This document shows positions 27,572 through 36,839 of a DNA stretch of 64,000 nt, piece after piece. The DNA is from Microbacterium foliorum. Its GTDB lineage: Bacteria > Actinomycetota > Actinomycetes > Actinomycetales > Microbacteriaceae. The notes beneath the pieces were generated by a model, which ran no database searches, was not told the DNA's origin, and was given only the letters and a program-made list of their open reading frames with translations. Made by a program: the position numbers and the translations under genes. The stretch lies in contig NZ_CP041040.1 of assembly GCF_006385575.1 (NCBI RefSeq), positions 1,922,001-1,986,000 on the forward strand, read 5' to 3'. Position 1 is the stretch's first letter. Each line of letters starts with the position of its first letter.

Positions 27572-27787
27572 ATGATGAACGCAACGACCGAACGTGAGAC
27601 CTCCGCCGTCGAGTTCCGCCTGACCGCCATGGATCGCTGTGATTCCTGTGGCGCTCAGGCCTACATCGCCGCCGAGGTCAACGGCTCCGAACTCCTCTTC
27701 TGCGCACACCACGGGCGCAAGTACGAAGAGAAGCTCCGCAGCATCGCAACGAGCTGGCACGACGAGACCGCTCGCCTGATCGACTGA
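27572..27787 (+). CDS. DUF7455 family small cysteine-containing protein
   Basis: The 71-aa protein has MDRCDSCGAQAY, then LLFCAHHGRKYEEKL. A CxxC plus a CxxH pair could form a small zinc-binding ribbon. The family is common in actinobacteria, usually near the principal sigma factor and ParE, and has no known function. AAGGAGG lies 5 nt before the first ATG at 27572; a second ATG follows directly. The 179-bp gap to the divergent parE should carry both promoters, but I see no clear consensus. Confidence 0.9.
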   Translation: MMNATTERETSAVEFRLTAMDRCDSCGAQAYIAAEVNGSELLFCAHHGRKYEEKLRSIATSWHDETARLID

Positions 27788-27810
27788 TCAGCTGCGGTTC
27801 GATCCGCCTC

Positions 27811-27834
27811 GGAGCCCGTCATCTGACGGGCTCC
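27811..27834. terminator. bidirectional terminator between DUF7455 and the racemase operon
   Basis: Perfect 11-bp arms (27811-27821 and 27824-27834) are followed on the plus strand by GCTTTCGTT. It lies between convergent genes. Confidence 0.85.
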
Positions 27835-27841
27835 GCTTTCG

Positions 27842-28882
27842 TTAAGGCGTGCTCACCCGTCGGACGCGAGCGGTGAGCCGGGTCAGGATCTCCTCGCCGA
27901 CGGTGTCGATGCGCTCGGCGAGGCTCGTCGTGCTCGACTCGCCGTGCTCGCCTGCGCCGAAGATCCAGACCGAGTCACCGAGCTGCATGCCGGGCCACCC
28001 CTCGACCACCGAAGTCGTCGCGTCGATGCGTAGAAGTTCGCGCGCCCCCGCGGGCGTGCCGACTCGGGCCCCTGCCAGCGTCGACGGAATGCCGTCGAAT
28101 GCGCCGATGCCCACCACGGCGTTCCCGTCGACGATGTCGACGACCGTCGCGGTGAGCTCCGCCACCGGTGTCACGCCCACGAGATCAGGGCCATCAGCCG
28201 AGCGGACGCCGTAGCAGAACGCTCCGATCCGTGACACCGAGCCGCGAAGCTCAGGGCGCCACCAGGACGCGGCGGATGCAGTCAGGTGCAGTGCCTCGGG
28301 AGTCGTGCCCGACTGCTCCGCCACGCGCACGGCATCGAGGAACAGGTTCTGAGCCTCGTCGTCCTCACCATCGCTCGCCTCGGCGAGATGGCTCCAGATG
28401 CCCACGAGCTGCAGATGCCCTGCGGCCTCACCTTCGCGCACGTCGTCGATGGTGCGGTCCCACTCATCCGGAAGCAGACCGTTGCGATGCAGCCCGGTGT
28501 CGATCTTCAGGTGGATCCGCGCCCGCACTCCCAATCGCTCCGCCACGGCCGTGATGCGCGCCAGGTACTCCGCCGAGCCGACTCCCAGGTCGATGCGTGC
28601 GCGCAGCGCCTCGTCGACCTCGTCATCGGTCGAGGTGGCCCAGGCGAAGATCCGCCCGGTGTCCCTCAGCACGCGCCTGGTCTCGACCCCGCTACGGACG
28701 TCGTACGCTCCGTACCACTCGACGCCCATTCCCTTCGCGGCCTCCACGGCCCAGCGCAGACCGTGGCCGTAGGCGTCGTCCTTGAGCACGATCATCAGCT
28801 CCGACGGAGCGATGCGATCGCGCACTGCGCGGATGTTCGATCGGAAACGGTCTGTGTCGACGCGCAGCTCCGGACGGCTCAT
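27842..28882 (-). CDS. alanine-racemase-like protein with PLP lysine but lacking the catalytic Tyr
   Basis: The 346-aa protein has the full PLP barrel of alanine racemase: LRVDTDRFRSNIRAV, the PLP-binding Lys34 in IVLKDDAYGHG, IHLKIDTGLHRNGL, HLTASAASWW and SRIGAFCYGV. A C-terminal beta domain follows (VAELTATVVDIVDG to LTARVRRV), but the segment that normally reads SYGxTY is GIGAFDG. The catalytic Tyr is therefore missing, and so is the CMD motif. The neighbouring protein encoded just upstream has exactly those missing pieces. Because the alanine racemase active site is built from Lys of one chain and Tyr of the other, this may be one half of an obligate heterodimer. The start ATG overlaps the partner's stop as ATGA. 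Confidence 0.8.
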   Translation of the reverse strand: MSRPELRVDTDRFRSNIRAVRDRIAPSELMIVLKDDAYGHGLRWAVEAAKGMGVEWYGAYDVRSGVETRRVLRDTGRIFAWATSTDDEVDEALRARIDLGVGSAEYLARITAVAERLGVRARIHLKIDTGLHRNGLLPDEWDRTIDDVREGEAAGHLQLVGIWSHLAEASDGEDDEAQNLFLDAVRVAEQSGTTPEALHLTASAASWWRPELRGSVSRIGAFCYGVRSADGPDLVGVTPVAELTATVVDIVDGNAVVGIGAFDGIPSTLAGARVGTPAGARELLRIDATTSVVEGWPGMQLGDSVWIFGAGEHGESSTTSLAERIDTVGEEILTRLTARVRRVSTP

Positions 28883-29586
28883 GCCTCCCACCCCCGCTCC
28901 GCATGGAAGCCCGCGACGGTGACGAGTTCGGCGATCGTGAGCCCTGTCACCGCCTCCCACCTGGCGAGGCCGGGAGCGGCAGGTCCGTGTCCTCCGAAGT
29001 ACGTGGCGTCGGCTCCGGGGGCGACTCCGGCTGACCCCTGCAGATCGATCACGCAGACGTCCATCGCGACACGCCCGATGATCGGACGCTGCACTCCCTC
29101 GATCTCGAGATGGGCGGCATTGCCCAGAGCGCGAACGATCCCCTGCGCGTATCCGCCGGTCACCAGTGCGGCGGTCGTATCGCGCGTAGCTCGATGCGTA
29201 TAGCCGTACGAGACGGCGTCTCCGGCTGCGAGCGGCTTGGTCGAGAGCACCCTGCCCACCAGACGCATCACCGGCCTCGTCCGCAGCGTTCCGTCAGAGT
29301 CAGGCAGTCCGTAGAGCAGGGACGGATCGATGTCGGCAGCGCCGTCCGTCACCGCGTCGATCCCCTCCAACGCCAGCGCCTCCGCCTCTGCCGTGCAGTC
29401 CACCCGCACGGCAGCCGCGCCGGCCGCGACGACGGCGTGCGCGACAGCGAACAGGCCGTGGCCCCAGGCATCCCGGCGAAGGTCGGCCACGCTGCCCCCG
29501 GCATCGACCGCTGCAGCCGATGCGGCGGCCAGCGCCGACCGCGAGATCATCGCGCGCGGACGGGAGCTCGATGTCTTCTCACACAC
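28879..29586 (-). CDS. alanine racemase C-terminal-domain protein with a reduced barrel
   Basis: The 235-aa protein keeps the beta domain of alanine racemase: PVMRLVGRVLSTKPLAAGDAVSYGYTHRA with the catalytic Tyr127, ALVTGGYAQGIVRAL, and PIIGRVAMDVCVIDL with the conserved Met-Asp. Its N-terminal barrel is cut to about 100 residues. DAWGHGL aligns with the PLP-site KADAYGHG but has no Lys, and then it jumps to the end of the barrel (LLYGLPDSDG). Alone it cannot bind PLP in the usual way. It is translated first and its stop overlaps the partner's start. The GTG at 29586 has TAGGCT 6 nt upstream and no ribosome site (leaderless). Product if paired: D-alanine for peptidoglycan. Confidence 0.8.
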   Translation of the reverse strand: MCEKTSSSRPRAMISRSALAAASAAAVDAGGSVADLRRDAWGHGLFAVAHAVVAAGAAAVRVDCTAEAEALALEGIDAVTDGAADIDPSLLYGLPDSDGTLRTRPVMRLVGRVLSTKPLAAGDAVSYGYTHRATRDTTAALVTGGYAQGIVRALGNAAHLEIEGVQRPIIGRVAMDVCVIDLQGSAGVAPGADATYFGGHGPAAPGLARWEAVTGLTIAELVTVAGFHAERGWEA

Positions 29587-29592
29587 GTTTCC

Positions 29593-29598
29593 AGCCTA
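29593..29598 (-). promoter_or_regulatory. -10 element (TAGGCT) for the racemase pair
   Basis: TAGGCT ends exactly 6 nt before the GTG at 29586, the leaderless spacing seen throughout this window. Confidence 0.55.
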
Positions 29599-29665
29599 GC
29601 TCCGCCTTCTCAGGATGCTCTGCGCACCCACCGTAGACTGGAGGCGACCCCGACCTTGGAGATCC

Positions 29666-30682
29666 ATGTCACGCTTTTCCCTCGCGCCCCGCGTCCGCTA
29701 TCTGCTGGCGCGTGCCCGCCGCATCGACGTCGCCTCGGTCATCGAGAGGGCCAAAGAGGCGTCGTCCCAGCATGGCAAGGCCGTGCCGCTCGTGGTCGTC
29801 GACATGCTGTGGTCTGCCGGCCGTCACAACGTCGGGTTCCAGGACTACATCGACTACGACTTCGCGATCCTCAACAGGGCGGAGCGCGACACCTTCATGA
29901 CCCACCCGGTGTCGAACGAGATCTCCCAGAAGTACGACCACCCGGACTACCGTCACCTCTTCCATGACAAAGCGGAGTTCAACGCCGTCTTCGACGCCTT
30001 CCTCAAGCGCGAGTGGATGCTCATCACCGACGGCAACGCAGACGAGCTGCGCGACTTCACCGAGCGCCAGGGCACGATCGTCGTCAAGGAGACCCACGGC
30101 CAGGCCGGCACCGGTGTGCACCGCTACCACGCCGCCGACGTCACCGATTGGGACGCGTTCCACGCCGAGCTCCTCTCGAAGAAGCAGGTGCTCGTCGAAG
30201 AGGTCATCCGCCAGCACGCCGACCTCGCAGCCGTCTGCCCCGGCACCGTCAACACCACGCGCATCACCGCCTTCTTCGACGGCGAGAAGACGCACATCCT
30301 CGCGATGGCGCAGAAGTTCGGGCGCGGTGCGGTGAGCGACCAGATGAGCTTCGGCGGCTTCTACACGATGCTCGACGAGAACGGTCACTCTGTCGGCTCC
30401 GGGTACGACTCGCACAGCCACGTGCACGTCACGCACCCGGACTCCGGCTTCCCGATCGCCGATTTCCAGCTGCCGATGATGGATGAGGTCCGCGAGTTCG
30501 TGGATCAGGTCGCTCGCGTCGTGCCGCAGATCCAGTACGTCGGCTGGGATGTCGTCGTCACCCCCGACGGTCCCGTTCTGGTCGAGGGCAACTGGGGTGC
30601 GGGCGTGTACGAGAACAAGCCGAGCGTCACCGGGATCCGCACCGGACACAAGCCGCGCTACCAGGCCGCGATCGGTTTCTGA
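29666..30682 (+). CDS. sugar-transfer-associated ATP-grasp family protein
   Basis: The 338-aa protein fits the ATP-grasp subfamily found with polysaccharide and teichoic-acid-type genes (ATPgrasp_ST). Visible segments are VKETHGQAGTGVHRY (ATP-binding loop, about residues 138-152), VLVEEVIRQH (about 175), TVNTTRITAFF, and YVGWDVVVTPDGPVLVEGNWGAGVY with the metal-binding Glu/Asn near the C-terminus. Such enzymes join a carboxylate to an amine or hydroxyl through an acyl phosphate. TTGGAGATCC lies just before the ATG at 29666. It is divergent from the alanine racemase pair, a context compatible with cell-envelope work. Its substrate is not known. Confidence 0.8.
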   Translation: MSRFSLAPRVRYLLARARRIDVASVIERAKEASSQHGKAVPLVVVDMLWSAGRHNVGFQDYIDYDFAILNRAERDTFMTHPVSNEISQKYDHPDYRHLFHDKAEFNAVFDAFLKREWMLITDGNADELRDFTERQGTIVVKETHGQAGTGVHRYHAADVTDWDAFHAELLSKKQVLVEEVIRQHADLAAVCPGTVNTTRITAFFDGEKTHILAMAQKFGRGAVSDQMSFGGFYTMLDENGHSVGSGYDSHSHVHVTHPDSGFPIADFQLPMMDEVREFVDQVARVVPQIQYVGWDVVVTPDGPVLVEGNWGAGVYENKPSVTGIRTGHKPRYQAAIGF

Positions 30683-30698
30683 CCCCGCGCAAGACACG

Positions 30699-30733
30699 AA
30701 GAAGGCCCGGATGCCGAGCATCCGGGCCTTCTT
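30699..30733. terminator. bidirectional terminator between ATP-grasp and CofE-like genes
   Basis: Perfect 16-bp arms (30699-30714 and 30718-30733) are separated by a 3-nt loop, with TTGCTGTCT following. It lies between two convergent genes. Confidence 0.85.
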
Positions 30734-30783
30734 GCTGTCTGGGTCCCTGAACCTGGTTCCCTGAGCCTTTCAACGGTGGAAGA

Positions 30784-31475
30784 TCAGACCTCGCGGACGA
30801 TACCCATCGGGGTCGACTGCGTCGCCTGTCCGAGCGGGTTGTCGCCGAGGATCTCGACGAGCCGACGCTCGCCCGCCTTGTCGAGCGTCGAACCGAGGAT
30901 GTTGCCGCCGATGTCGTTGATGTCGACGACGGCCACTTCGAGGTTTCCGCCGAGCATCTTCTTCAGGCGCTCCGCGACGCCGCGGGGGTCCTTCGGACCG
31001 AGCACGACCGCCTGGTTGTACGGCGGGATCGTGTTCTTGGTCGGACCGTCGATCGCACGCGCCTTGTCGCCGGCGATGCGATAGAAGTCGCCGCGACGGC
31101 CGAAGGCCTTGGTGATGACCGAGACGCCGGCGGCGAACAGGATCCGCAGAGTGCCGCACTCGCGCAGTGCCATCTCCATGGTCTCGGGCATTCCGAGACC
31201 GATGCCGTAGGAGGTGCGGACGACGTATCGCGAGAGGAAGCGCGCCAGAGGGCGCGGCGAGATCTCATCGAGCCGATAGGACCGGCCCTGCGTGATCGCG
31301 ACGATCTTCTCGGTCACGAACAGCAGGTCTCCCGGCTGCACCGCATCCTTCGCGTACTGCATGACGACCGAGTCGAGATCATCGTTCGGCATGACCACGC
31401 GCGTCCGCAGCGGAATGCGCGCGTAGCTCTTGCCGTCGACGCTCGCCTCGAGCGCTTTGCCCTCGTTCGCCTGCA

Positions 31476-31476
<1 letters not shown>
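30784..31476 (-). CDS. coenzyme F420-0:glutamate ligase-like protein (CofE/FbiB domain)
   Basis: The 230-aa protein has the CofE-type F420 ligase fold: YARIPLRTRVVMPNDDL, GDLLFVTEKIVAITQGRSY (about residues 50-68), and VAVVDINDIGGNILGST with metal-binding Asp residues (about 183-199). In F420-producing bacteria this domain adds glutamate to F420-0 by GTP-dependent ligation. Here it stands alone, with no other F420 genes in the window, and it follows rpoD with a 1-nt TGATG overlap. It may act on another substrate. A GTG three bases upstream is an alternative start. Confidence 0.75.
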
Positions 31477-32708
<1,232 letters not shown>

Positions 32709-32875
32709 GTTTCGCCTTTCACGGGGCCGCTCGCAGGCCCCGGAGCATTTCGGACACTAGTAAGACCCTTGTCAAGTCCGATCTCCGGAAAGATCGATTG
32801 ACAACGGGTCAGAGTCCTAGTATCGCACACGTGTGGGCATGCAGGTGCAATCCGCCGAAGTTCGCGCCTTCGGTG
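32709..32875. promoter_or_regulatory. sigA leader and promoter region
   Basis: This 167-bp gap lies between the PAC2 gene and sigA (both minus). On the minus strand a TTGACA occurs at 32770-32775, but no well-spaced TANNNT follows. On the plus strand TTGACA (32798-32803) is followed, after 17 bp, by TATCGC. A CACACGTGTG dyad sits at 32827-32836. Confidence 0.35.
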
Positions 32876-33817
32876 TCAGCCCCGACCCGGCTTGTCCTCG
32901 TCGCCGCTGGGACGTGAAGCGAGATATCGCTCGAGCTCTGCGGCCAGTTCGTCAGCGCTCGGCAGGTCGCGCTCGCTGAAACCCCCCTCGTCGTACGACC
33001 CGTCCTCGGGGTCACGACCAGCCATGTAGGCGTCGTAACGGCGCTCGAGCCCCTGCACCATCTGCTGCAGCTCGTCGTTGCCGAGCACCTGCTCGTCGAC
33101 GCGGGTGAGGTAGTCCTCACGGCGCTCCTGCACCTCGTCGAGCAGGATCACCAGACCGGTCGCCGCCATCAGCTTCTCGGCGGCTGCGATCACGGCATCA
33201 GGGTTCTCGGTCTCGGCGAGATAATGCGGCACCAGCAGGACGAAGCCGACGACGCGATCGCCGTGCTCGGCGAAACGGAACTCGAGGAGGTGGCCCGCGG
33301 TCGCCGGCACCTGAGTGCGTGGACGCCAGACCGAGTGCGCCACCGTGAGCTCACGCCTGTTTCCGCTCACCGTCGTGCCGATGGGGCGGGTGTGCGGAAC
33401 AGGCATCGCGATCGAGTGCACCCAGTTGAGCCCGGACACCTCGAACTCATCGGCGAGTTCGAGCACGGTGCGTGCGAACTCGTTCCATGCGAAGTCCGGC
33501 TCGTAGCCGGCGAGGAGGAGGAACTTCTGGCCGAGCGCGTCCGTCGCGAGCGACAGCTCGAGCCGTGCGGGGCGGAACTCGGTCAGGTGATCCTGATCGA
33601 ACGAGATCACCGGGCGACGCGCCCGGTAGTCGAGCAGCACGTCGTTGTCGAAGACCGCGACGGGCTGAGGAGAAGTCGTCTCTCGAAGGTGCTCGATGAG
33701 CCCCGAGACCGCGTTGCCCGCGTCGGTGAAACCCGTGAGGAGCAGGACAAGGGGCAGTCCGCGCGGCACGACCGGCGCGTTCGCTACACGTTCATGGATC
33801 TCTCCGGAGAAGGGCAT
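32876..33817 (-). CDS. PAC2-family protein
   Basis: The 313-aa protein belongs to the PAC2 (proteasome assembly chaperone 2) family, which is widespread in actinobacteria. Conserved segments are LPLVLLLTGFTDAGNAVSGLIEHL (about residues 20-43), VAVFDNDVLLDYRARRPVISF, LLLAGYEPDFAWNEFARTV, and YLAETENPDAVIAAAEKLM, followed by a charged helical tail. Some actinobacterial members are linked to proteasome or cell-envelope functions, but the role is unclear. TAGCAT (33824-33829) lies 6 nt before the ATG, indicating a leaderless mRNA. It is divergent from pepA, with 103 bp between starts. Confidence 0.88.
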   Translation of the reverse strand: MPFSGEIHERVANAPVVPRGLPLVLLLTGFTDAGNAVSGLIEHLRETTSPQPVAVFDNDVLLDYRARRPVISFDQDHLTEFRPARLELSLATDALGQKFLLLAGYEPDFAWNEFARTVLELADEFEVSGLNWVHSIAMPVPHTRPIGTTVSGNRRELTVAHSVWRPRTQVPATAGHLLEFRFAEHGDRVVGFVLLVPHYLAETENPDAVIAAAEKLMAATGLVILLDEVQERREDYLTRVDEQVLGNDELQQMVQGLERRYDAYMAGRDPEDGSYDEGGFSERDLPSADELAAELERYLASRPSGDEDKPGRG

Positions 33818-33823
33818 GAGTCA

Positions 33824-33829
33824 ATGCTA
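33824..33829 (-). promoter_or_regulatory. -10 element (TAGCAT) for the leaderless PAC2 gene
   Basis: It ends 6 nt before the ATG at 33817. Confidence 0.55.
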
Positions 33830-33908
33830 CGAGCAGCGTCGGACGGCCGGGCGGTGACCTTCAAGCTGAGAGCGAACACCCGCTCGGCGACCAGGCGCGC
33901 GACCAACC

Positions 33909-33914
33909 TAGGAT
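33909..33914 (+). promoter_or_regulatory. -10 element (TAGGAT) for leaderless pepA
   Basis: It ends 6 nt before the ATG at 33921. The following GGAG is too close to the ATG to be an efficient ribosome site, so initiation is probably leaderless. Confidence 0.5.
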
Positions 33915-33920
33915 GGAGTC

Positions 33921-35396
33921 ATGACGCTTCCCGCGCTCTCGCGCACCTCAGATCATTTCCCCGGAAGCGCTGCAGACGCCGCAGTGCTCGTCATCCCCGA
34001 GATCTCGGACTCCACGGAGTCACTGAACGGCTATCCCGGTCTCGCCGAATCGCTGCAGGGCATCGGTTTCACTGGTTCGGCATCAGCCTTCACCCGTGCC
34101 TACGCACCCGAGGTCACGACACTGCCGTTCGCCGTCGTCGGCGTCGGGCGCGCCCCGGACGCCCAGGCCGTGCGCAATGCAGTCGGTACGGCGCTCCGCT
34201 CTTTGACCGGGTTCGAGACGGTGTCCGTGGCGCTGGCTCCGGGTCTCGAGGACTTCGCAGCCGCCGCCGCAGAGGGCGCAGTGCTCGGCGGATACCGCTT
34301 CGACGGCTACCGCAGAGAACCGGGCAAGAGCCGTGCATCGTCGGTGCTGCTGCACGCAGACCTCGATGACGCCGCCATCTCGAAGTCGATCGCCGTCGGC
34401 GAAGCCGTGGCGATGATCAAGGACCTCGTGTTCGTCCCCGCCGAATGGCAGAGCCCCGCCCAGCTCGCCCAGAGCGCGGCAGACAGCGTCGCGGGCCTGG
34501 CCGATGTCACCGTCGAGATCCTCGACGAGGACGCCCTCGCAGAGCAGGGCTTCGGCGGCATCCTCGGTGTCGCGCAGGGTTCTGACAGGCCGCCACGCCT
34601 CGTACGACTCGACTACGCACCTGCGAACGCCGCACGCCACATCGCGCTCGTCGGCAAGGGCATCACGTTCGACACCGGCGGGCTCTCGCTCAAGCCGGCC
34701 GCCTCGATGGTCGGCATGAAGTTCGACATGGCGGGCGCCGCGACGAGTGCCGCCGCTGTGCGTGCGATCGCCGCACTCGGCCTGCCCGTGCACGTCACCG
34801 CATGGCTCTGCATCACCGACAACATGCCCTCAGGGCGAGCGCTGCGCCCGGGCGACGTGATCCGCATCCTCGACGGCACGACCGTCGAGGTCCCGAACAC
34901 GGATGCCGAGGGCCGCCTGGTCATGGCCGACGGCCTCGTGGCCGCGAGCCGCGAGAACCCCGATGTCATCATCGACGTCGCGACCCTGACCGGGGCGATC
35001 GTGATGGCCCTGGGCCACCGCCACACCGGCGTGTTCGGTGACGACGACGCGGTCGCCGAGTTCCTCGCGGCGACCGAAGCAGCCGACGAACTGGCGTGGC
35101 ACATGCCGCTCCCGGCCTACATGGAGGACTCGCTCGACTCCCCCATCGCGGACATGCAGAACGCCAACATGAGCGATCGCATGGGCGGAGCCTCCTACGC
35201 CGGGCTGTTCCTGCGCCGATTCATCGGCCGCGTCTCCGATGAGAAGGACGCGCCCCGCATCCCCTGGGTGCATCTCGACATCGCCGGTTCCGGCGAGCAC
35301 ACCGGTGCGCCGTACGGCTTCACCGACAAGGGCCCCACAGGAGCGATGGTCCGATCGATCATCGCGTTCGCCGAAGCATCCCATAAGGAGGCATGA
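33921..35396 (+). CDS. pepA: leucyl aminopeptidase (M17)
   Basis: The cytosolic hexameric dizinc peptidase removes N-terminal residues from peptides. The 491-aa protein has a divergent N-terminal domain and a clear M17 catalytic domain: GKGITFDTGGLSLKPAASM (metal-binding Lys/Asp, about residues 248-266), DMAGAATSAAAV, the signature NTDAEGRLVMADGL with Asp/Glu ligands (about 327-340), and VTLTGA-type TLTGAIVMALGHRH. A Gly/Asp-rich C-terminus (HLDIAGSGEHTGAPYGFTDKG) completes it. Its stop lies between the ribosome site and ATG of lpd, so the two genes form an operon. Confidence 0.94.
   Translation: MTLPALSRTSDHFPGSAADAAVLVIPEISDSTESLNGYPGLAESLQGIGFTGSASAFTRAYAPEVTTLPFAVVGVGRAPDAQAVRNAVGTALRSLTGFETVSVALAPGLEDFAAAAAEGAVLGGYRFDGYRREPGKSRASSVLLHADLDDAAISKSIAVGEAVAMIKDLVFVPAEWQSPAQLAQSAADSVAGLADVTVEILDEDALAEQGFGGILGVAQGSDRPPRLVRLDYAPANAARHIALVGKGITFDTGGLSLKPAASMVGMKFDMAGAATSAAAVRAIAALGLPVHVTAWLCITDNMPSGRALRPGDVIRILDGTTVEVPNTDAEGRLVMADGLVAASRENPDVIIDVATLTGAIVMALGHRHTGVFGDDDAVAEFLAATEAADELAWHMPLPAYMEDSLDSPIADMQNANMSDRMGGASYAGLFLRRFIGRVSDEKDAPRIPWVHLDIAGSGEHTGAPYGFTDKGPTGAMVRSIIAFAEASHKEA
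35385..35391 (+). promoter_or_regulatory. ribosome binding site that fixes the lpd start
   Basis: AAGGAGG sits 7 nt before the ATG at 35399 and only 1 nt before the ATG at 35393, so the second ATG is the real start. Confidence 0.8.
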
Positions 35397-35398
35397 CC

Positions 35399-36772
35399 AT
35401 GACCACGCTCACCTTCGACATCGTCGTCCTGGGCGGAGGCAGCGGCGGGTACGCCGCAGCCCTGCGTGCGAGCGAGCTCGGCAAGTCCGTCGCTCTCATC
35501 GAGAAGGACAAGGTCGGCGGCACGTGCCTGCACCGCGGCTGCATCCCGACGAAGGCGCTGCTGCACGCGGCAGAGGTCGCTGAGCACGTGCGGGATGCTG
35601 CGCATGTCGGCATCTCGGCCACCCTGGACAGCATCGATCCGGCAGGCGTCCGGGCGTACCGCGAGGGAATCGTCGCGAAGAAGTACAAGGGTCTCGAGGG
35701 GTTGGTGAAGGCCCGAGGCATCACCACCGTCTCCGGCTTCGGCCGCCTCAACGCCGACCGCTCGGTGAGCGTGGGCGACGACGTGTACGTCGGCGCAGAT
35801 GTGGTGCTCGCCACCGGCTCGTACAGTCGCACTCTCCCCGGACTCGAGATCGGTGGCCGCATCCTCACCAGCGAGCAGGCCCTGTCGCTCGACGTGATCC
35901 CCGAGCGCGTGCTGGTGTTGGGCGGTGGTGTGATCGGCGTGGAGTTCGCCAGTGTGTGGCGGTCGTTCGGCACCGAGGTCACCATCATCGAGGCGCTGCC
36001 CCACCTCGTCCCGAATGAGGACATCGCTATGAGCAAGGGGCTCGAGCGGGCGTTCCGCCGCCGCGGAATCCAGTACTCCCTCGGCATCCGCTACCAGAGC
36101 GCGACTCAAGACGACAGCTCCGTCACCGTCACGCTCGAGGACGGCAAGGAGTTCACCGCGGACTATCTGCTCGTCGCCGTCGGTCGCGGACCCGTCACGG
36201 CCGACCTCGGCTTCGAAGAGGCGGGCGTGACGCTCGACCGCGGCTTCGTCACGGTCGATCAGGACCTCCGGACCGGCGTGCCCGGACTGTGGGCCGTGGG
36301 CGACATCACTCCCGGACTGCAGCTCGCGCACCGCGGATTCCAGCAGGGCATCGCGGTCGCAGAACGCATCGCAGGGCTCTCGCCGGTGAACGTCCCCGAC
36401 ATCCAGATCCCGAAGGTCACCTACTCGAGCCCAGAGGTCGCCTCCGTCGGCGTCACGGAAGAAGCGGCCGTCGCAGAGCACGGCACGGACGCGGTGGTGG
36501 CATACGAGTACAACCTCGCCGGAAACGGCAAGAGCGAGATCATCGGCACCGGCGGGCTCGTGAAGGTCGTTCGGCTCAAAGACGGCCCCGTCATCGGCGT
36601 CCACCTGCTGGGCGATCGCGTGGGTGAGCTCATCACCGAGGGCCAGCTGGCCGTCGCGTGGGAAGCCCACCCCGAGGACATCGCCCCCCTGATCCACGCG
36701 CATCCCACGCAGAGCGAGGCACTCGGAGAAGCCTTCCTCGCCCTCGCGGGAAAGCCGCTGCACGCCCTCTGA
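35399..36772 (+). CDS. lpd: dihydrolipoyl dehydrogenase (E3)
   Basis: This flavoenzyme reoxidises the dihydrolipoyl groups of the 2-oxoacid dehydrogenase complexes with NAD. The 457-aa protein shows the FAD loop VVLGGGSGGYAAALRA, the redox disulfide GGTCLHRGCIPTKAL (Cys residues about 42 and 47), the NAD loop LVLGGGVIGVEFASVW (about 178), WAVGDITPGLQLAHRG, and the C-terminal HAHPTQSEALGEAF with the catalytic His-Glu pair. It follows pepA and precedes sucB, so E3 and E2 are encoded together, while the E1 subunit is elsewhere. Confidence 0.95.
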   Translation: MTTLTFDIVVLGGGSGGYAAALRASELGKSVALIEKDKVGGTCLHRGCIPTKALLHAAEVAEHVRDAAHVGISATLDSIDPAGVRAYREGIVAKKYKGLEGLVKARGITTVSGFGRLNADRSVSVGDDVYVGADVVLATGSYSRTLPGLEIGGRILTSEQALSLDVIPERVLVLGGGVIGVEFASVWRSFGTEVTIIEALPHLVPNEDIAMSKGLERAFRRRGIQYSLGIRYQSATQDDSSVTVTLEDGKEFTADYLLVAVGRGPVTADLGFEEAGVTLDRGFVTVDQDLRTGVPGLWAVGDITPGLQLAHRGFQQGIAVAERIAGLSPVNVPDIQIPKVTYSSPEVASVGVTEEAAVAEHGTDAVVAYEYNLAGNGKSEIIGTGGLVKVVRLKDGPVIGVHLLGDRVGELITEGQLAVAWEAHPEDIAPLIHAHPTQSEALGEAFLALAGKPLHAL

Positions 36773-36782
36773 ACACCAACCG

Positions 36783-36795
36783 GTGAACAGTTCAC
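36783..36795. promoter_or_regulatory. palindrome GTGAAC-A-GTTCAC upstream of sucB
   Basis: Perfect 6-bp arms surround one central base in the 67-bp lpd-sucB gap. TAAGCT follows immediately and may be a -10 for sucB. It is an operator candidate; no regulator is known to me for this exact site. Confidence 0.4.
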
Positions 36796-36839
36796 TAAGC
36801 TAGACACGCGTCATTTAACTTCTTGAAGGAGACTCAGTC

